DNA from: Mycobacterium sp. 3519A
GTDB lineage: Bacteria > Actinomycetota > Actinomycetes > Mycobacteriales > Mycobacteriaceae
Direction of reading: 5' to 3'
Length of the DNA: 64,000 bases
NCBI RefSeq assembly: GCF_900240945.1
Contig: NZ_OESG01000014.1
Location: 1 to 64,000, forward strand
The notes beneath the pieces are model-generated. The model saw nothing but the letters and a program-made list of their open reading frames with translations. It was not told the origin of the DNA and did no database searches. The position numbers and the translations under genes were made by a program. This document shows positions 1 to 8,827 of this stretch, piece by piece. Within the stretch, counting starts at the first letter, position 1; each line of letters begins with the position of its first letter.

Positions 1-735
1 GCCGGCGCCGCCGTCGCCGCCCGAACCGAGAAGGAGTGCGCGTCCGCCGTTGCCGCCGGTCCCGCCGACGGAGTCGGTCGCAAACGAGTCGGAATCGCCG
101 CCCGCCCCGCCGTCGCCGCCGCTGCCGAGCAGGCCCGAGCGTCCGCCTTTGCCGCCTGGACCGCCGCCCGAAAAGGTTCCGTTGCTGCCGCCCGCACCGC
201 CGTCGCCGCCATCGCCGATGAGAAGTCCGCCGTTGCCGCCGTGACCTCCCTTGCCCGCGCCCGCGAGTGGTGACGAACCGAGATAGGCTGTGCCGCCTGC
301 GCCGCCGTTGCCGATCAGACCCGCGTTACCGCCGTTGCCTGCGTGCTCGTTCGCGAAGGTGCCGTCGCCGCCACGGCCGCCGTTGCCGAAGAGCAGACCG
401 CCCCGACCGCCGTTCTGGTTGAATCCGCCGTCGGCGCCGTTGCCGATCAGCAGGCCGGCGTTCTCCCCCGGCTCGTCCCCATTGCTGATGAAGATCGCTA
501 CTACAGCGCCCAGCAGATTGCCGAAATCGCTTGGCGCAGAAAGCGGTATCGCCACGGACTCGAGTGCAAGCGTCGAATCGCATACGGACTGCAGCGACTC
601 GGCGTTGCAGTCCGACAGCGGCTGGGCCGCCGCCACCGGTGCGCCCGCCAACAACAGCGCGGTCGGCGCCGCAACCGCGAGGTCACCGATCGACGCTGTG
701 GCGGTGACCAATCGTCCTACCTTATTCCGCAACAT
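1..735 (-). CDS. PGRS-like glycine-rich secreted protein (C-terminus beyond window)
   Basis: The reading frame is open from an ATG at 735 to the window edge, giving 245 codons with no stop. Residues 1-38 look like a signal peptide: a basic start (MLRNKVGR), a hydrophobic stretch and AAA before Q. A short region with two cysteines (around DC and VC) and a segment GNLLGAVVAIFISNG follow. From about residue 95 it is Gly-Gly-X repeat such as LLIGNGADGG and GNGGNAG, as in the PGRS part of PE_PGRS proteins. There is no N-terminal PE domain. Its order of parts matches the gene at 3639-4817. An AGGGG ribosome site precedes the ATG. Export is inferred from the signal peptide; the function is unknown. 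Confidence 0.85.
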   Translation of the reverse strand, partial: MLRNKVGRLVTATASIGDLAVAAPTALLLAGAPVAAAQPLSDCNAESLQSVCDSTLALESVAIPLSAPSDFGNLLGAVVAIFISNGDEPGENAGLLIGNGADGGFNQNGGRGGLLFGNGGRGGDGTFANEHAGNGGNAGLIGNGGAGGTAYLGSSPLAGAGKGGHGGNGGLLIGDGGDGGAGGSNGTFSGGGPGGKGGRSGLLGSGGDGGAGGDSDSFATDSVGGTGGNGGRALLLGSGGDGGAG

Positions 736-792
736 GCCCACCCCTGTCGTAGATGTTTGCCACGGAAAGTTAAAGCAACTAATGCACGCCGG

Positions 793-814
793 CTGGGGTA
801 GCGGACTACCCCAG
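793..814. promoter_or_regulatory. Palindromic operator candidate between the PGRS gene and the LuxR gene
   Basis: CTGGGGTAG and CTACCCCAG are perfect 9-base arms around CGGA. The site lies 57 bases upstream of the PGRS gene at 735 and 85 bases upstream of the divergent LuxR gene at 900. Read along the PGRS gene, it matches the site at 3551-3572 and the next five bases at 22 of 27 positions. It is inferred to be a binding site for the adjacent LuxR-type regulator. Confidence 0.6.
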
Positions 815-899
815 TTCCGGCCCGCTGCGGGCGTTACCGTGAGGTATCGGGTTGCTTGATGTCTCAAACTAAGGTGTTTTCGCTGGCTAGAATCTCCCT

Positions 900-3506
900 G
901 TGAATCGGCTGTGGCCGCTGATCGGGCGGGCGGCAGAGCTCGAGGTGATCGCCGACGCCACCAAGGCGGCCGGTGATCGATCCCGCGGAATTGTGCTGTC
1001 CGGCGCTGCCGGAGTCGGCAAGACGCGCCTGGCTCGTGAAGCTGTCGACATTTGCGGTGCGCGTAACGCGCGTCGGCACTGGATCATCGGTACCGCATCG
1101 GCACGCGGACTGCCGCTTGGCGCCTTCGCCAACGTCGCCAGTGACTTCGGCCCCGATCCGTTGCGGCGCGTCCGCGAGGTGATCGACGGTCTCATTGGAG
1201 ATGCCCGCCACGAGGAAGTGATCGTCGGCGTCGACGATGCTCACCTCCTCGACGACTTGTCGGCGTTCACCGTCCATCAACTCGTCACCCGACGACTGGC
1301 GACCGTCATCCTGACCATCCGCACCGGTGAGCATCCGCCCGACGCCATCACGGCGATCTGGAAGGACCAGCACCTGGAACGTCTTGAGCTGCAACCATTG
1401 TCGCTCGAAGAGACCGGCGAACTCATCGACAAGGTGCTCGGCGGACCGGTGGAATCCTCCAGCGCGCAACGACTCTGGCAGTACACCCAGGGCAACACGC
1501 TGTATCTGCGCCACCTGCTCGACAGCGAGGTGGACGCCGAGCGGATGACGCAGCGCTCAGGGGTGTGGCTGTGGAGCGGCCGCCCGACACTGTCGCCGAC
1601 CCTCACCGAACTGGTCGAGGCGCGCATCTCCCAGGTGCCGATGCCGGTGCGCGACGTGCTCGACGCCTTGGCTGTGGCGGAGCCGTTGGACAGCGATCTG
1701 TTGGCGGCTGTCACGGACGCCGACGCGCTCGCCGACGCCGAGATGCTGGGCCTGGTGACCGTCGACTCCAGCGTGCGACCCGCGTCCGTGCGGCTGGCTC
1801 ATCCGCTGTTCGGCGAAATCCAGAACACCAGTTCCCTGCGACTGCGACGGCTGCGCGGCCGCATCGCCACCGAATTGGCAAGCAAGAACGCGACAGATCC
1901 CCGGGACCTGATCCGCCGCGCGGTGCTCACCCTCGAATCCGACCTGCCACCCGATCCGGAACTCCTCCTCGCCGCGGCAGCGGCCGCGATGAGCCTGCTC
2001 GACCACCGGCTCGGTGAAACCCTCGCCGAACGGGCCGTCGCCACCGGCGGCGGGCCGTGGGCCAACATCGCCCGCGCGATGGCGATCACCTGGCAGGAGC
2101 GCGGCGTCGAGGCCGAGGCCGTGCTGGCCGAACAGGCCGAACAGGCGTCCGGCCTGGAACGCACGCAGATCGCGATCCTCCGCGCGATGAATTTCACGCT
2201 GATCCTCGGCCGGATCGCCAGCGCCGAAAGCGAACTCGCGCTCTTGCCGCAGGACGACCACGCGGCGCAGGAGGTGGCCGGCGCGCTGCGGCCCCTGATC
2301 GAACTGGTGCGCGGACGCTCGGCGAAGGCGGTGGCGATGGCGGGCGAGGCCGAGGCCCGTGACCCGGAGAACAACGTCGCGAAGATCTTCCTGGCGTGGG
2401 TGTTCGTCACCGGGCTCGGCGACCTCGGCCGTATCGACGAGATCGAAGCCGCCGCGAACAAGGGCTACGCGGTGGCCGACAAATCGCCGGAAGCCGGACA
2501 CCTGTTGCGCAGGTTGGCGCTTCAGGAAACCCACGGCTACCGGCTCGGCGGCGAGCTGGCCCGCTCGGACGAGGTGGTGGCCCGGATCAGGCGCGACACC
2601 CTCGACGTTCCGTTCGAGGAGTCGTGGCATCGCGTGTTCGTCGGCCTGTCGGCGATGACCAGAGGCGAGCTTGTCGAAGCGCTCCACGCGCTGCGGGATG
2701 CACTGGCGTATCTCGGCACCGGCAGCAGCGGCCGAATGGTGAAGACTTTCGCGCGGACCTGGCTGACCACGGTGACCGGAATGTCGGGCCTCGCGAACGA
2801 CGCCCGTCGGGAATTCGACGCCATCGAATGGTGGGCCCAGGATCCGCAGGCGTGCATGTTCGACCCGTACCTGTCGCTGGCCGAGGCATGGGTGTGTGCT
2901 GCGGAAGGCGCTGTGTCCCAGGCGATCTCGATCACCCGGATGGCAGCGGAGCGGGAATGCGAACTTGGCAGGCCCGCATGGGAGGTCGTCCTGCTGCAGA
3001 CGGCGACACAGTTCGGCGATGCGTCGACGGCCGCTCGACTGAATGACCTCGCAGGCATGGTGCAAGGCCCGCGGGCGCCCGCCGCGGCGGCGCACGCGGC
3101 AGCGCTGGCCGCGGGGAACGCGGACGGGCTGCTCGACGCGTCGCGCCGTTACGAGGATTTCGGCGATCGCCTGGCCGCCGCCGACGCTGCCGCCCAAGCC
3201 GTCACCGTCTGTCAGCACGCCGGCATGCGCGGCGGGGCGATGACCGCGGGCGCGATCGCCACCCGGTTGGCCGCCGAGTGCCAGCACGCCCAGACGCCCG
3301 CCCTGCGGGCCGCGACCATGCCCCAGCCGTTCACCGACCGGCAACGCGAGATCATTTCCCTTGCCGCTCAGGGGCTGTCGAACAAGCAGATCGCCGACCG
3401 GCTCGTCATGTCGGTTCGCTCGGTCGAGGGGCACCTCTTCCGCGCCTCGCAACGCGTGGGCGCGAACTCGCGCGAACAGCTGATCTCGATGTTGCACGGC
3501 GCCTGA
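900..3506 (+). CDS. Large ATPase/LuxR-type transcriptional regulator (LAL/MalT-like)
   Basis: This 868-residue protein starts at GTG 900. An N-terminal AAA/STAND ATPase has Walker A GAAGVGKT at residues 35-42 and a Walker B-like GVDDAHLL near residue 105. A long alpha-helical, TPR-like middle follows. The C-terminal 60 residues are a LuxR helix-turn-helix (LTDRQREIISLAAQGLSNKQ, then IADRLVMSVRSVEGHLFRA). Proteins of this layout are usually signal-responsive activators. It sits between two PGRS-like genes that each carry the same upstream palindrome, so it probably controls them and perhaps itself. The ligand cannot be told from the sequence. Long frames on the opposite strand are GC-driven shadows. 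Confidence 0.9.
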   Translation: MNRLWPLIGRAAELEVIADATKAAGDRSRGIVLSGAAGVGKTRLAREAVDICGARNARRHWIIGTASARGLPLGAFANVASDFGPDPLRRVREVIDGLIGDARHEEVIVGVDDAHLLDDLSAFTVHQLVTRRLATVILTIRTGEHPPDAITAIWKDQHLERLELQPLSLEETGELIDKVLGGPVESSSAQRLWQYTQGNTLYLRHLLDSEVDAERMTQRSGVWLWSGRPTLSPTLTELVEARISQVPMPVRDVLDALAVAEPLDSDLLAAVTDADALADAEMLGLVTVDSSVRPASVRLAHPLFGEIQNTSSLRLRRLRGRIATELASKNATDPRDLIRRAVLTLESDLPPDPELLLAAAAAAMSLLDHRLGETLAERAVATGGGPWANIARAMAITWQERGVEAEAVLAEQAEQASGLERTQIAILRAMNFTLILGRIASAESELALLPQDDHAAQEVAGALRPLIELVRGRSAKAVAMAGEAEARDPENNVAKIFLAWVFVTGLGDLGRIDEIEAAANKGYAVADKSPEAGHLLRRLALQETHGYRLGGELARSDEVVARIRRDTLDVPFEESWHRVFVGLSAMTRGELVEALHALRDALAYLGTGSSGRMVKTFARTWLTTVTGMSGLANDARREFDAIEWWAQDPQACMFDPYLSLAEAWVCAAEGAVSQAISITRMAAERECELGRPAWEVVLLQTATQFGDASTAARLNDLAGMVQGPRAPAAAAHAAALAAGNADGLLDASRRYEDFGDRLAAADAAAQAVTVCQHAGMRGGAMTAGAIATRLAAECQHAQTPALRAATMPQPFTDRQREIISLAAQGLSNKQIADRLVMSVRSVEGHLFRASQRVGANSREQLISMLHGA

Positions 3507-3550
3507 CACGCGCGCGCTACTCATTCGCTGTTTATTGAGGCGCCCCGAAA

Positions 3551-3572
3551 GTGGGGTAGTCGATTACCCCAG
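3551..3572. promoter_or_regulatory. Second copy of the palindromic operator candidate
   Basis: TGGGGTA and TACCCCA are perfect 7-base arms (3552-3558 and 3565-3571) separated by GTCGAT. The site is 66 bases upstream of the PGRS gene at 3639 and 44 bases after the LuxR stop. It has the same spacing and nearly the same sequence as 793-814, and the similarity runs on into AGCxGGC on the gene side. Confidence 0.6.
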
Positions 3573-3638
3573 CAGGCAATCGGTGCCGGTTTTACGTTGC
3601 TGATGCTTGGCCGCAGTGCCATCGAGAAGGGGATTCCA

Positions 3639-4817
3639 ATGTCCAAGCGCAGCACGTATCACCGTTCGCAGAAGCGTCCGATCCTGACGACGGCGGCGGC
3701 CATCGGCGGGGCGGGCCTGGTGTTGGCCACTCCGGCCGCGGCACTGCTGGCCAGTCCCGGCGAAGCACACGCCGCGCCTGCGACACCGACTTTCGACCAG
3801 CTATTCGGGTGTGTGTTGGCGCCGTTCGCCAGCGACTGCCTCTCCAATGAAAACGTGGCGCTGGCCACCACCCTCACCGATGGGCTGGCGCTGGCGGACC
3901 CGTTCCTCGACGTGGCGGGCGCCATCCCGATCCTCAACATCTTCATCGGCAACGGCGCTGACGGCACCGCCGCTCATCCGAACGGGTTCAACGGCGGGCT
4001 GCTCATCGGCAGCGGCGGTGACGGTTTCAGCCCCACCACACCCGGTGCCCACGGCGGCAATGGTGGAAACGCCGGGCTGTTCATCGGCAACGGCGGCAAC
4101 GGCGGCAACGGTGCCGCAGGCGACTTCCCCCGTGCGGGCGGCAACGGCGGCGACGGCGGCAACGGGGCGATGTTCATCGGCAACGGCGGCAGCGGTGGCA
4201 ACGGCGGCGCAGGCGGCACCGGATCCAACGGTGTCAAACGCACGACGACCAACACCGCCGCGACTGGGCCCTTCCTGGGGGCGGACGGGGCGGACGGCTC
4301 CCTCATCCAGAACGGCGGCACCGGTGCCACGGGTGGCACGACTTCCGGCGGCCTCGTCGGCACCCCTGGCGGCGACGGCGGCTCGGGCGGCTCGGGCGGT
4401 TACTTCGGTTTCGGGGGTGACGGCGGCGACGGCGGCGAAGGCGGCGACGGCGGCACCGGCGGCCCCGGCGGCAACGGCGGTTCGGGTGGTCCTGGTGGCA
4501 ACGCCAACATCGTCGGTGATGGCGGCGACGGCGGCGACGGCGGTAACGGCGGGAAGGGCGGCAACGGCGGCGACGGCGCCACCGGCGGCGACGGCGGTTC
4601 GGCCGGATCCGGCGGCACCGGCAGCGGAACACCCGGCGTCGGCGGCACCGGCGGCGACGCAGGCAAGGCAGGCAGCGGCGGCGGCGCCGGACCCGCAGGC
4701 GCGGCAGGCCATGGTGGAATCGGCGGCAGCGACGGAGCGGCAGGCAGCGGTGGCAGCGCCGGCGGCGCAGGCCAGCCCGGCAAGGCCGGTGGCGACGGCG
4801 ACGACGGCGCGCCGTAA
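3639..4817 (+). CDS. PGRS-like glycine-rich secreted protein
   Basis: This is a 392-residue protein. ATG 3639 is chosen over the in-frame ATG at 3597 because AAGGGG lies just upstream and a signal peptide follows at once (basic MSKRSTYHRSQKR, a hydrophobic core, then AHA-A near residue 47). A 60-residue region has two cysteines (FGC and SDC) and ends in IPILNIFIGNGADG. From about residue 115 to the C-terminus it is Gly-Gly-X repeat (GGNGGDGG, GGAGGTG). The layout equals that of the partial gene at 1-735, so the two are paralogues. There is no PE domain. It may be a surface or secreted protein; the function is unknown. It ends 16 bases from the convergent P450 gene. Confidence 0.88.
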   Translation: MSKRSTYHRSQKRPILTTAAAIGGAGLVLATPAAALLASPGEAHAAPATPTFDQLFGCVLAPFASDCLSNENVALATTLTDGLALADPFLDVAGAIPILNIFIGNGADGTAAHPNGFNGGLLIGSGGDGFSPTTPGAHGGNGGNAGLFIGNGGNGGNGAAGDFPRAGGNGGDGGNGAMFIGNGGSGGNGGAGGTGSNGVKRTTTNTAATGPFLGADGADGSLIQNGGTGATGGTTSGGLVGTPGGDGGSGGSGGYFGFGGDGGDGGEGGDGGTGGPGGNGGSGGPGGNANIVGDGGDGGDGGNGGKGGNGGDGATGGDGGSAGSGGTGSGTPGVGGTGGDAGKAGSGGGAGPAGAAGHGGIGGSDGAAGSGGSAGGAGQPGKAGGDGDDGAP

Positions 4818-4833
4818 CTGGCGATGGGTCCGC

Positions 4834-6204
4834 TCAGCGCCGCGGCTTCACACTGGCCGGGATGGGGCCGTCGGCGACCGTGGTGAACGGCACGTCACAC
4901 TTGAAATACGGTTCAACAGACCGGATTTCGAGTGCGCGGACGATGGTGGCCAGTGCCAGCGTGGTTTCCAGTCGGGCGAAGTGTTCACCGATGCAGGGTC
5001 GTCCGCCGCCGAGGAACGGAAGGAACTCCCAGCGGTTGCGCGCCCTGCTGTTCTCCGGGCTGAACCGGTCCGGGTCGAACGCCATGGGGTCGGGCCAGAT
5101 CGCCGGATCATGGTGCAGCCCATAGATTCCCACTGCAATCAAGCTGCCCGCCTGCACGCGATAGCCGTCGACCGCGATGTCGCGGGTGGCCAACCGGGCG
5201 ACACCTGCGGCGGGTGGGCACAACCGCAGCGACTCGTGCAGCACCTGCACGGTGTAGCTGAGCCGTGGCACGTCGTCTGGCGTCAGTGGCCGGTCGCCGA
5301 TCGCGGCGGCCTCGGCGGCGACGCGCTCCTGGATGTCGGGGTGGTGGCCCAGGACCCACAGCGAGTAGGTCAGCGCGGTCGCGGTGGTGTCGTGTCCGGC
5401 CAGCATGAAGATCAGCAGGTCGTTGGAGATTTCGGCGTCCGAAAGTGGTTGTCCGGTTTCGGGATCGGTGGCGGCGATCAACGCCTGCACCAGCGGCGCG
5501 TCCCGCGTCGGATCCGCGCGGCAGGCATGCACCATGTCGTCGGTGATCTTGCGCATGGCCTGCACCGCGACGCGGGCCTTGCGCCGCGCCGGCGTCGGCA
5601 GCCATCGCGGCGCACGAACCGGGCGCAGCGCCCGGTCGGCGGTGTACGAGGACGCCACGTGCATACAGCGGGCGATGGTGTCCGCCCGTTCGTTGAGGTC
5701 GATGCCGAGGACCGAGCGGCCCAGCGATTGCATGGCCACCTTGCGGCATTCGGTGTCGAGGTCGACGTCGCCGCCGTCCGGCCAGCGGTCGACGAATTGC
5801 AGTGCCGCTGCAGACATGTGGCCGCCGAAGTTGCGGACGTTGTGTTTGGTGAACACGGGTTGCAGCGCCCGCTTACGCGGCCGCCATTGCTCGTTGGGCA
5901 GCACGAAGAGGCTGTCGCCCGCCATGTTCTGCACTTCTTCGTGGATGACGCAGCGTTCGGAGGACGCGTCGCTGCGACCGAGCACGTCGCGCATCGCGTT
6001 GGGTGACATCACCGCCACGATCGGCGGGAACAGCTTCGCGGGCCCGAACTGGATCCTGGTGATCGGGCCGCCTGCGTCGCGGATCACCTCCTGGCCGGTG
6101 TCCAGCCTGCGGACCAACTTCACCAGTTGCCAAAGCGGCAGTGGGTTCTTCGGCACCAACGGCAGCGCGCTGACGCCGATGGTCTCGGTGGTCGTCGGGT
6201 TCAC
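4834..6204 (-). CDS. Cytochrome P450
   Basis: This 456-residue haem monooxygenase starts at GTG 6204, which overlaps the upstream stop as GTGA. Using that start removes 41 unrelated residues of the longer frame. The I-helix oxygen-binding motif is AGHDTT, the K-helix ExxR is HESLR, and the haem-thiolate loop is FLGGGRPCIG with the Cys ligand. All key residues are present. Electrons would come from a separate ferredoxin and reductase, and no such genes are nearby. It is coupled to the flavin split-barrel gene and forms the end of a minus-strand operon. The substrate cannot be predicted and I do not assign a CYP family number. Confidence 0.93.
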   Translation of the reverse strand: MNPTTTETIGVSALPLVPKNPLPLWQLVKLVRRLDTGQEVIRDAGGPITRIQFGPAKLFPPIVAVMSPNAMRDVLGRSDASSERCVIHEEVQNMAGDSLFVLPNEQWRPRKRALQPVFTKHNVRNFGGHMSAAALQFVDRWPDGGDVDLDTECRKVAMQSLGRSVLGIDLNERADTIARCMHVASSYTADRALRPVRAPRWLPTPARRKARVAVQAMRKITDDMVHACRADPTRDAPLVQALIAATDPETGQPLSDAEISNDLLIFMLAGHDTTATALTYSLWVLGHHPDIQERVAAEAAAIGDRPLTPDDVPRLSYTVQVLHESLRLCPPAAGVARLATRDIAVDGYRVQAGSLIAVGIYGLHHDPAIWPDPMAFDPDRFSPENSRARNRWEFLPFLGGGRPCIGEHFARLETTLALATIVRALEIRSVEPYFKCDVPFTTVADGPIPASVKPRR

Positions 6205-6695
6205 GTCGCCGTCCAGGTGAGCGTCTCTCCTTCTCCGGTGATCATCGCAGTGCCGGGCATCACGCGCAGACGATACGGACTCAACCGCAGCGCGGCGAAT
6301 TGCTCCGATGTCGGGCCGTCGGCCCACATCGGGATGATGTGCGGGTCATAGCCGACCGGTGCAGGCGCGCCGGCGAACCGGTTCCAGACCGCGGTCCGGG
6401 TTTCGTCGTCGTGATACCACTCCACCAGGCAGTCGGCGCTGCAGGTGTCGTGGTTGGTGGTCCAGTAACTGACCGACATCTCGGGGTGTACCGCGAGATG
6501 TGCCTTCTTCACGGGGCTGGGCACCGTGGCGATCCAGCCGAACAGGTCGGTGCCGTCCCACTCCCAGATCGGATGGAGGATGCGGGTACGCGGGCGACTG
6601 TTTTCGTCGACGGTGGCGACGGAGGCCCACACGATCGAATGGGCCATGTCGATGAACGCCGGGGCGATTCGCTCAAGCGGTGTCACGCTTTTCAA
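6201..6695 (-). CDS. Pyridoxamine 5'-phosphate oxidase-like flavin split-barrel protein
   Basis: This is a 164-residue protein. The N-terminal half has the split beta-barrel pattern IVWASVATVDENSRPRTRIL and then the typical HPIWEW, as in flavin- or F420-binding PNPOx-like families. It continues with the motifs KKAHLAVHPEMSVSYW and CSADCLVEWYHD. Family members bind FMN, F420 or haem and are often reductases or oxidases of small molecules. The stop overlaps the P450 start by four bases, which suggests translational coupling and a shared pathway. It is unlikely to be the true pyridoxal-phosphate biosynthetic PdxH, because it has a different length and context. Confidence 0.82.
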   Translation of the reverse strand: MKSVTPLERIAPAFIDMAHSIVWASVATVDENSRPRTRILHPIWEWDGTDLFGWIATVPSPVKKAHLAVHPEMSVSYWTTNHDTCSADCLVEWYHDDETRTAVWNRFAGAPAPVGYDPHIIPMWADGPTSEQFAALRLSPYRLRVMPGTAMITGEGETLTWTAT

Positions 6696-6731
6696 GCCTA
6701 GGCAAATCGGCGTGCGCCCGGGCTCGAAGCG

Positions 6732-7004
6732 TCACTCCTCTTGCTTCTTGCGGAACTCCTCGGTGTTGCGGTACTCCACCTTGCCTTCTTCGGCGGTGGT
6801 CTCGATGTGGCCCTTGTCCTTGTCGTCGACCCAGTCGGTGACGGCGGTGCCGGACACCGTGCCACTACTGCCGGGCAGTGTGGTGGTCTCGAGGTCGTCG
6901 TAGGCTCTGGCCATCTCCTTGGCCTTTTCCCTGTGCTGCTCGGTGACTTCGGGCTTCTCGGTCAGTTGGCCCGATTCGTTTGGTCGCTGTTCGTCGGTAC
7001 CCAT
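6732..7004 (-). CDS. Small hydrophilic conserved hypothetical protein
   Basis: This 90-residue protein is very rich in Glu, Lys and Thr, with no membrane segment and no Cys. It starts MGTDEQRPNESGQLTEKP and ends EEFRKKQEE. It lies 36 bases before the split-barrel gene and 45 after the TetR gene on the same strand, so it is probably part of that operon. The composition suggests a soluble, partly disordered cytoplasmic protein. I do not recognise a family and assign no function. Confidence 0.65.
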   Translation of the reverse strand: MGTDEQRPNESGQLTEKPEVTEQHREKAKEMARAYDDLETTTLPGSSGTVSGTAVTDWVDDKDKGHIETTAEEGKVEYRNTEEFRKKQEE

Positions 7005-7049
7005 GAGCTATGGCTTCCCCGATGCTGTGATGTACCAAACACAGCGCAG

Positions 7050-7646
7050 CTAACCAGCGGGCACTGCCTTGAGCGCGATAGGCAGGCTGGGCAGGAAGTG
7101 CAGCCTGGCGAAGGCCCTGATGTCGTCGGCGCTCTGCAGCGGTTGCGTGCTTGGCAGCAGCAGCGCCATCGCGGCGTAGCGCAGGATGGTGTCGGCCAGG
7201 TCGGTGACGGCCTGTTCGCCGATCCGCTCGGCGAACCCGGGCGGAAAGATCACCCGCAGCGCCTCCGCCATCCGGTCGATGGCCGCGGCGTAATGCTGTT
7301 CGGCCAGTTCGAGCACCAGGCCGGGTTCGTCGGTGATCATCCGGTCGAGCACCCGGTGCCGACGGAACTTCAGGATCGACAGCGTGAACGCCTCGACGTA
7401 GTAGTTCGCTTGCGGCCCAGCACTTTTCAACTCTGCGGCGATATCGGCGAACAGCCGGACGTTCTCTCGCTCGATGACCGCGGCGACCAGGTCGTCCTTG
7501 TTCGCGAAGCGGCGGTAGATGGTGGTGCGGCTGACCTTGGCCCGGCGGGCGACGTCGTCGAGGGCCACCCGACGGAAGCCGTGCTGTTCGAACTCGACGA
7601 CCGCGGCGTCGAGGATGGCCTCCAGGGTGGGGTCAGCCCCGCGCAT
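7050..7646 (-). CDS. TetR family transcriptional regulator
   Basis: This protein has about 198 residues. The N-terminal helix-turn-helix is clear: [20 protein letters not shown], then [20 protein letters not shown]. The rest is a helical ligand-binding domain. The start may be ATG 7646 or ATG 7661; both overlap the end of the upstream DUF2236 gene, so the genes are co-transcribed. It is likely a repressor of this oxygenase/P450 operon. A candidate target is the AT-richer stretch around GTAACACTGTT just before the DUF2236 start. The ligand is unknown. Confidence 0.9.
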   Translation of the reverse strand: MRGADPTLEAILDAAVVEFEQHGFRRVALDDVARRAKVSRTTIYRRFANKDDLVAAVIERENVRLFADIAAELKSAGPQANYYVEAFTLSILKFRRHRVLDRMITDEPGLVLELAEQHYAAAIDRMAEALRVIFPPGFAERIGEQAVTDLADTILRYAAMALLLPSTQPLQSADDIRAFARLHFLPSLPIALKAVPAG

Positions 7647-8517
7647 AGCCCTTTGACGCATAACCGTTGTAGCGCACCTGCATTGGCAGATGGTCCCACA
7701 CCCAGTTCACCGGACGCGACCGCCAGAACGCGGCGAACCGCTGATAGCGCCGCTCCCGGCGGTCACTCCACGGCAGGCCGAGAAGCTCGCGGGCCCGCGG
7801 CGGCAGGCCGCCGGTCGTCAGGAACGCGGCCACCGGATTGAACACCGGCGCGATCACCCGCCACACCGCAGGTGACATGGCCTTCGGGCACGGGAAGCCC
7901 TTCGTCACGTAGCCGACGCCGTACTTCGCGGTCGGGTGGGCGACGACGATCTCGTCCATCATCCGGTCCCAATACCGTTCGAACTCCGCATAATTGGCGG
8001 GCATCGGCCGGTCGCTGACGCCGTAGCGGCGATACCACGTCTTGGACTCCAGGTAGATCTGTTCCTTCTCGGCCTGCGTCAACCGCTTGACGAACGTGTC
8101 GGCGAAGTACAGCACCTGCTCGACGAAGGTGGCGTGCGCCCAGAAGTAGGTGTCGGGATCGAGCGCGTGGTAGCGGCCGCCATCCGGCATCTCGCCCTTG
8201 ACGTGGTGGTGGAAATCCCGGACCTGAGTGCCCGAGTTGTCGTCGTCCGACCCGTAGACGGTGTTGAAGATCGGCGGGATGGTGCGCTTGAGTCGCTCCG
8301 CGGTGTCGGCGAAGAACGTCGAGTGGTCCAGCACGCCCTGGCCGAGTTCGGCGAGCATGTTCTGCAGCACCGCGGGCCGCGGGCCGATCAGGTACATCCG
8401 GTTGTCGCCGAAGTAGCGCCATACCAGCGACCCGGGCCCCAGCGGCAGCGCATCGGTGGCGGTGGACTGCTCGGCATGGGGGTACCGCCCACGCGTAGCG
8501 TAGGGGGATTCGGTCAT
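7633..8517 (-). CDS. DUF2236 / mpaB-type oxygenase family protein
   Basis: This 294-residue protein starts at ATG 8517 ([14 protein letters not shown]), chosen over the longer frame from 8553. It shows the DUF2236 pattern: [19 protein letters not shown] near the N-terminus, the His-rich FHHHVKG and the [16 protein letters not shown] block. Relatives are the haem-b latex-clearing oxygenase Lcp and fungal mpaB; many mycobacterial members are uncharacterised. It is the first gene of the oxygenase-TetR-P450 operon. The stop overlaps the regulator start. Oxygenase chemistry is inferred from the family alone. Confidence 0.85.
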   Translation of the reverse strand: MTESPYATRGRYPHAEQSTATDALPLGPGSLVWRYFGDNRMYLIGPRPAVLQNMLAELGQGVLDHSTFFADTAERLKRTIPPIFNTVYGSDDDNSGTQVRDFHHHVKGEMPDGGRYHALDPDTYFWAHATFVEQVLYFADTFVKRLTQAEKEQIYLESKTWYRRYGVSDRPMPANYAEFERYWDRMMDEIVVAHPTAKYGVGYVTKGFPCPKAMSPAVWRVIAPVFNPVAAFLTTGGLPPRARELLGLPWSDRRERRYQRFAAFWRSRPVNWVWDHLPMQVRYNGYASKGYARG

Positions 8518-8602
8518 GTGCAACAGTGTTACAGATTTCGAACTTTGTACCAACCGGGTGTGAGCGGCCTCACCCAGCCTGCAAAACGTCGATCTCGACG
8601 AA

Positions 8603-8827
8603 TCATCCGCGCCGCAGCCGGGCGATGCCCAGCACGGCCAGCACCCCGGCGATCGTCGCCAGCAGCAGCGACAGCACCAGCAGCGGCGCGTTGTAGACCA
8701 TGGACGTGGTCTGCGGCTCGCCGTCCAGCACGGGCGCGACCACCACCGTCGAACTGGCGCCCAGCCAGCTCAGCACGGCGCCGACGGCGCACACCACCGC
8801 CGCGACCAGCTCGAGCCGGGCCCTCAC
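8603..8827 (-). CDS. Small two-helix membrane protein
   Basis: This is a 74-residue protein. GTG 8827 overlaps the preceding stop as GTGA and is the natural start; the longer frame upstream reads through the neighbouring gene. Two hydrophobic helices (LVAAVVCAVGAVLSWLGA and LLVLSLLLATIAGVLAVLG) flank a short, probably external, loop. It is the last of four coupled membrane-protein genes after hemB. It corresponds in position to the Rv0513/Rv0514 membrane proteins of M. tuberculosis. No function is known. Confidence 0.75.
   Translation of the reverse strand: MRARLELVAAVVCAVGAVLSWLGASSTVVVAPVLDGEPQTTSMVYNAPLLVLSLLLATIAGVLAVLGIARLRRG

Noticed and set aside
36..859. Proline- and arginine-rich plus-strand frames at the left edge
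   Set aside because: They are antisense readings of the glycine-rich repeat, where GGC GGN becomes Pro, Ala or Arg codons. The minus-strand frame has a signal peptide and a regular PGRS pattern.
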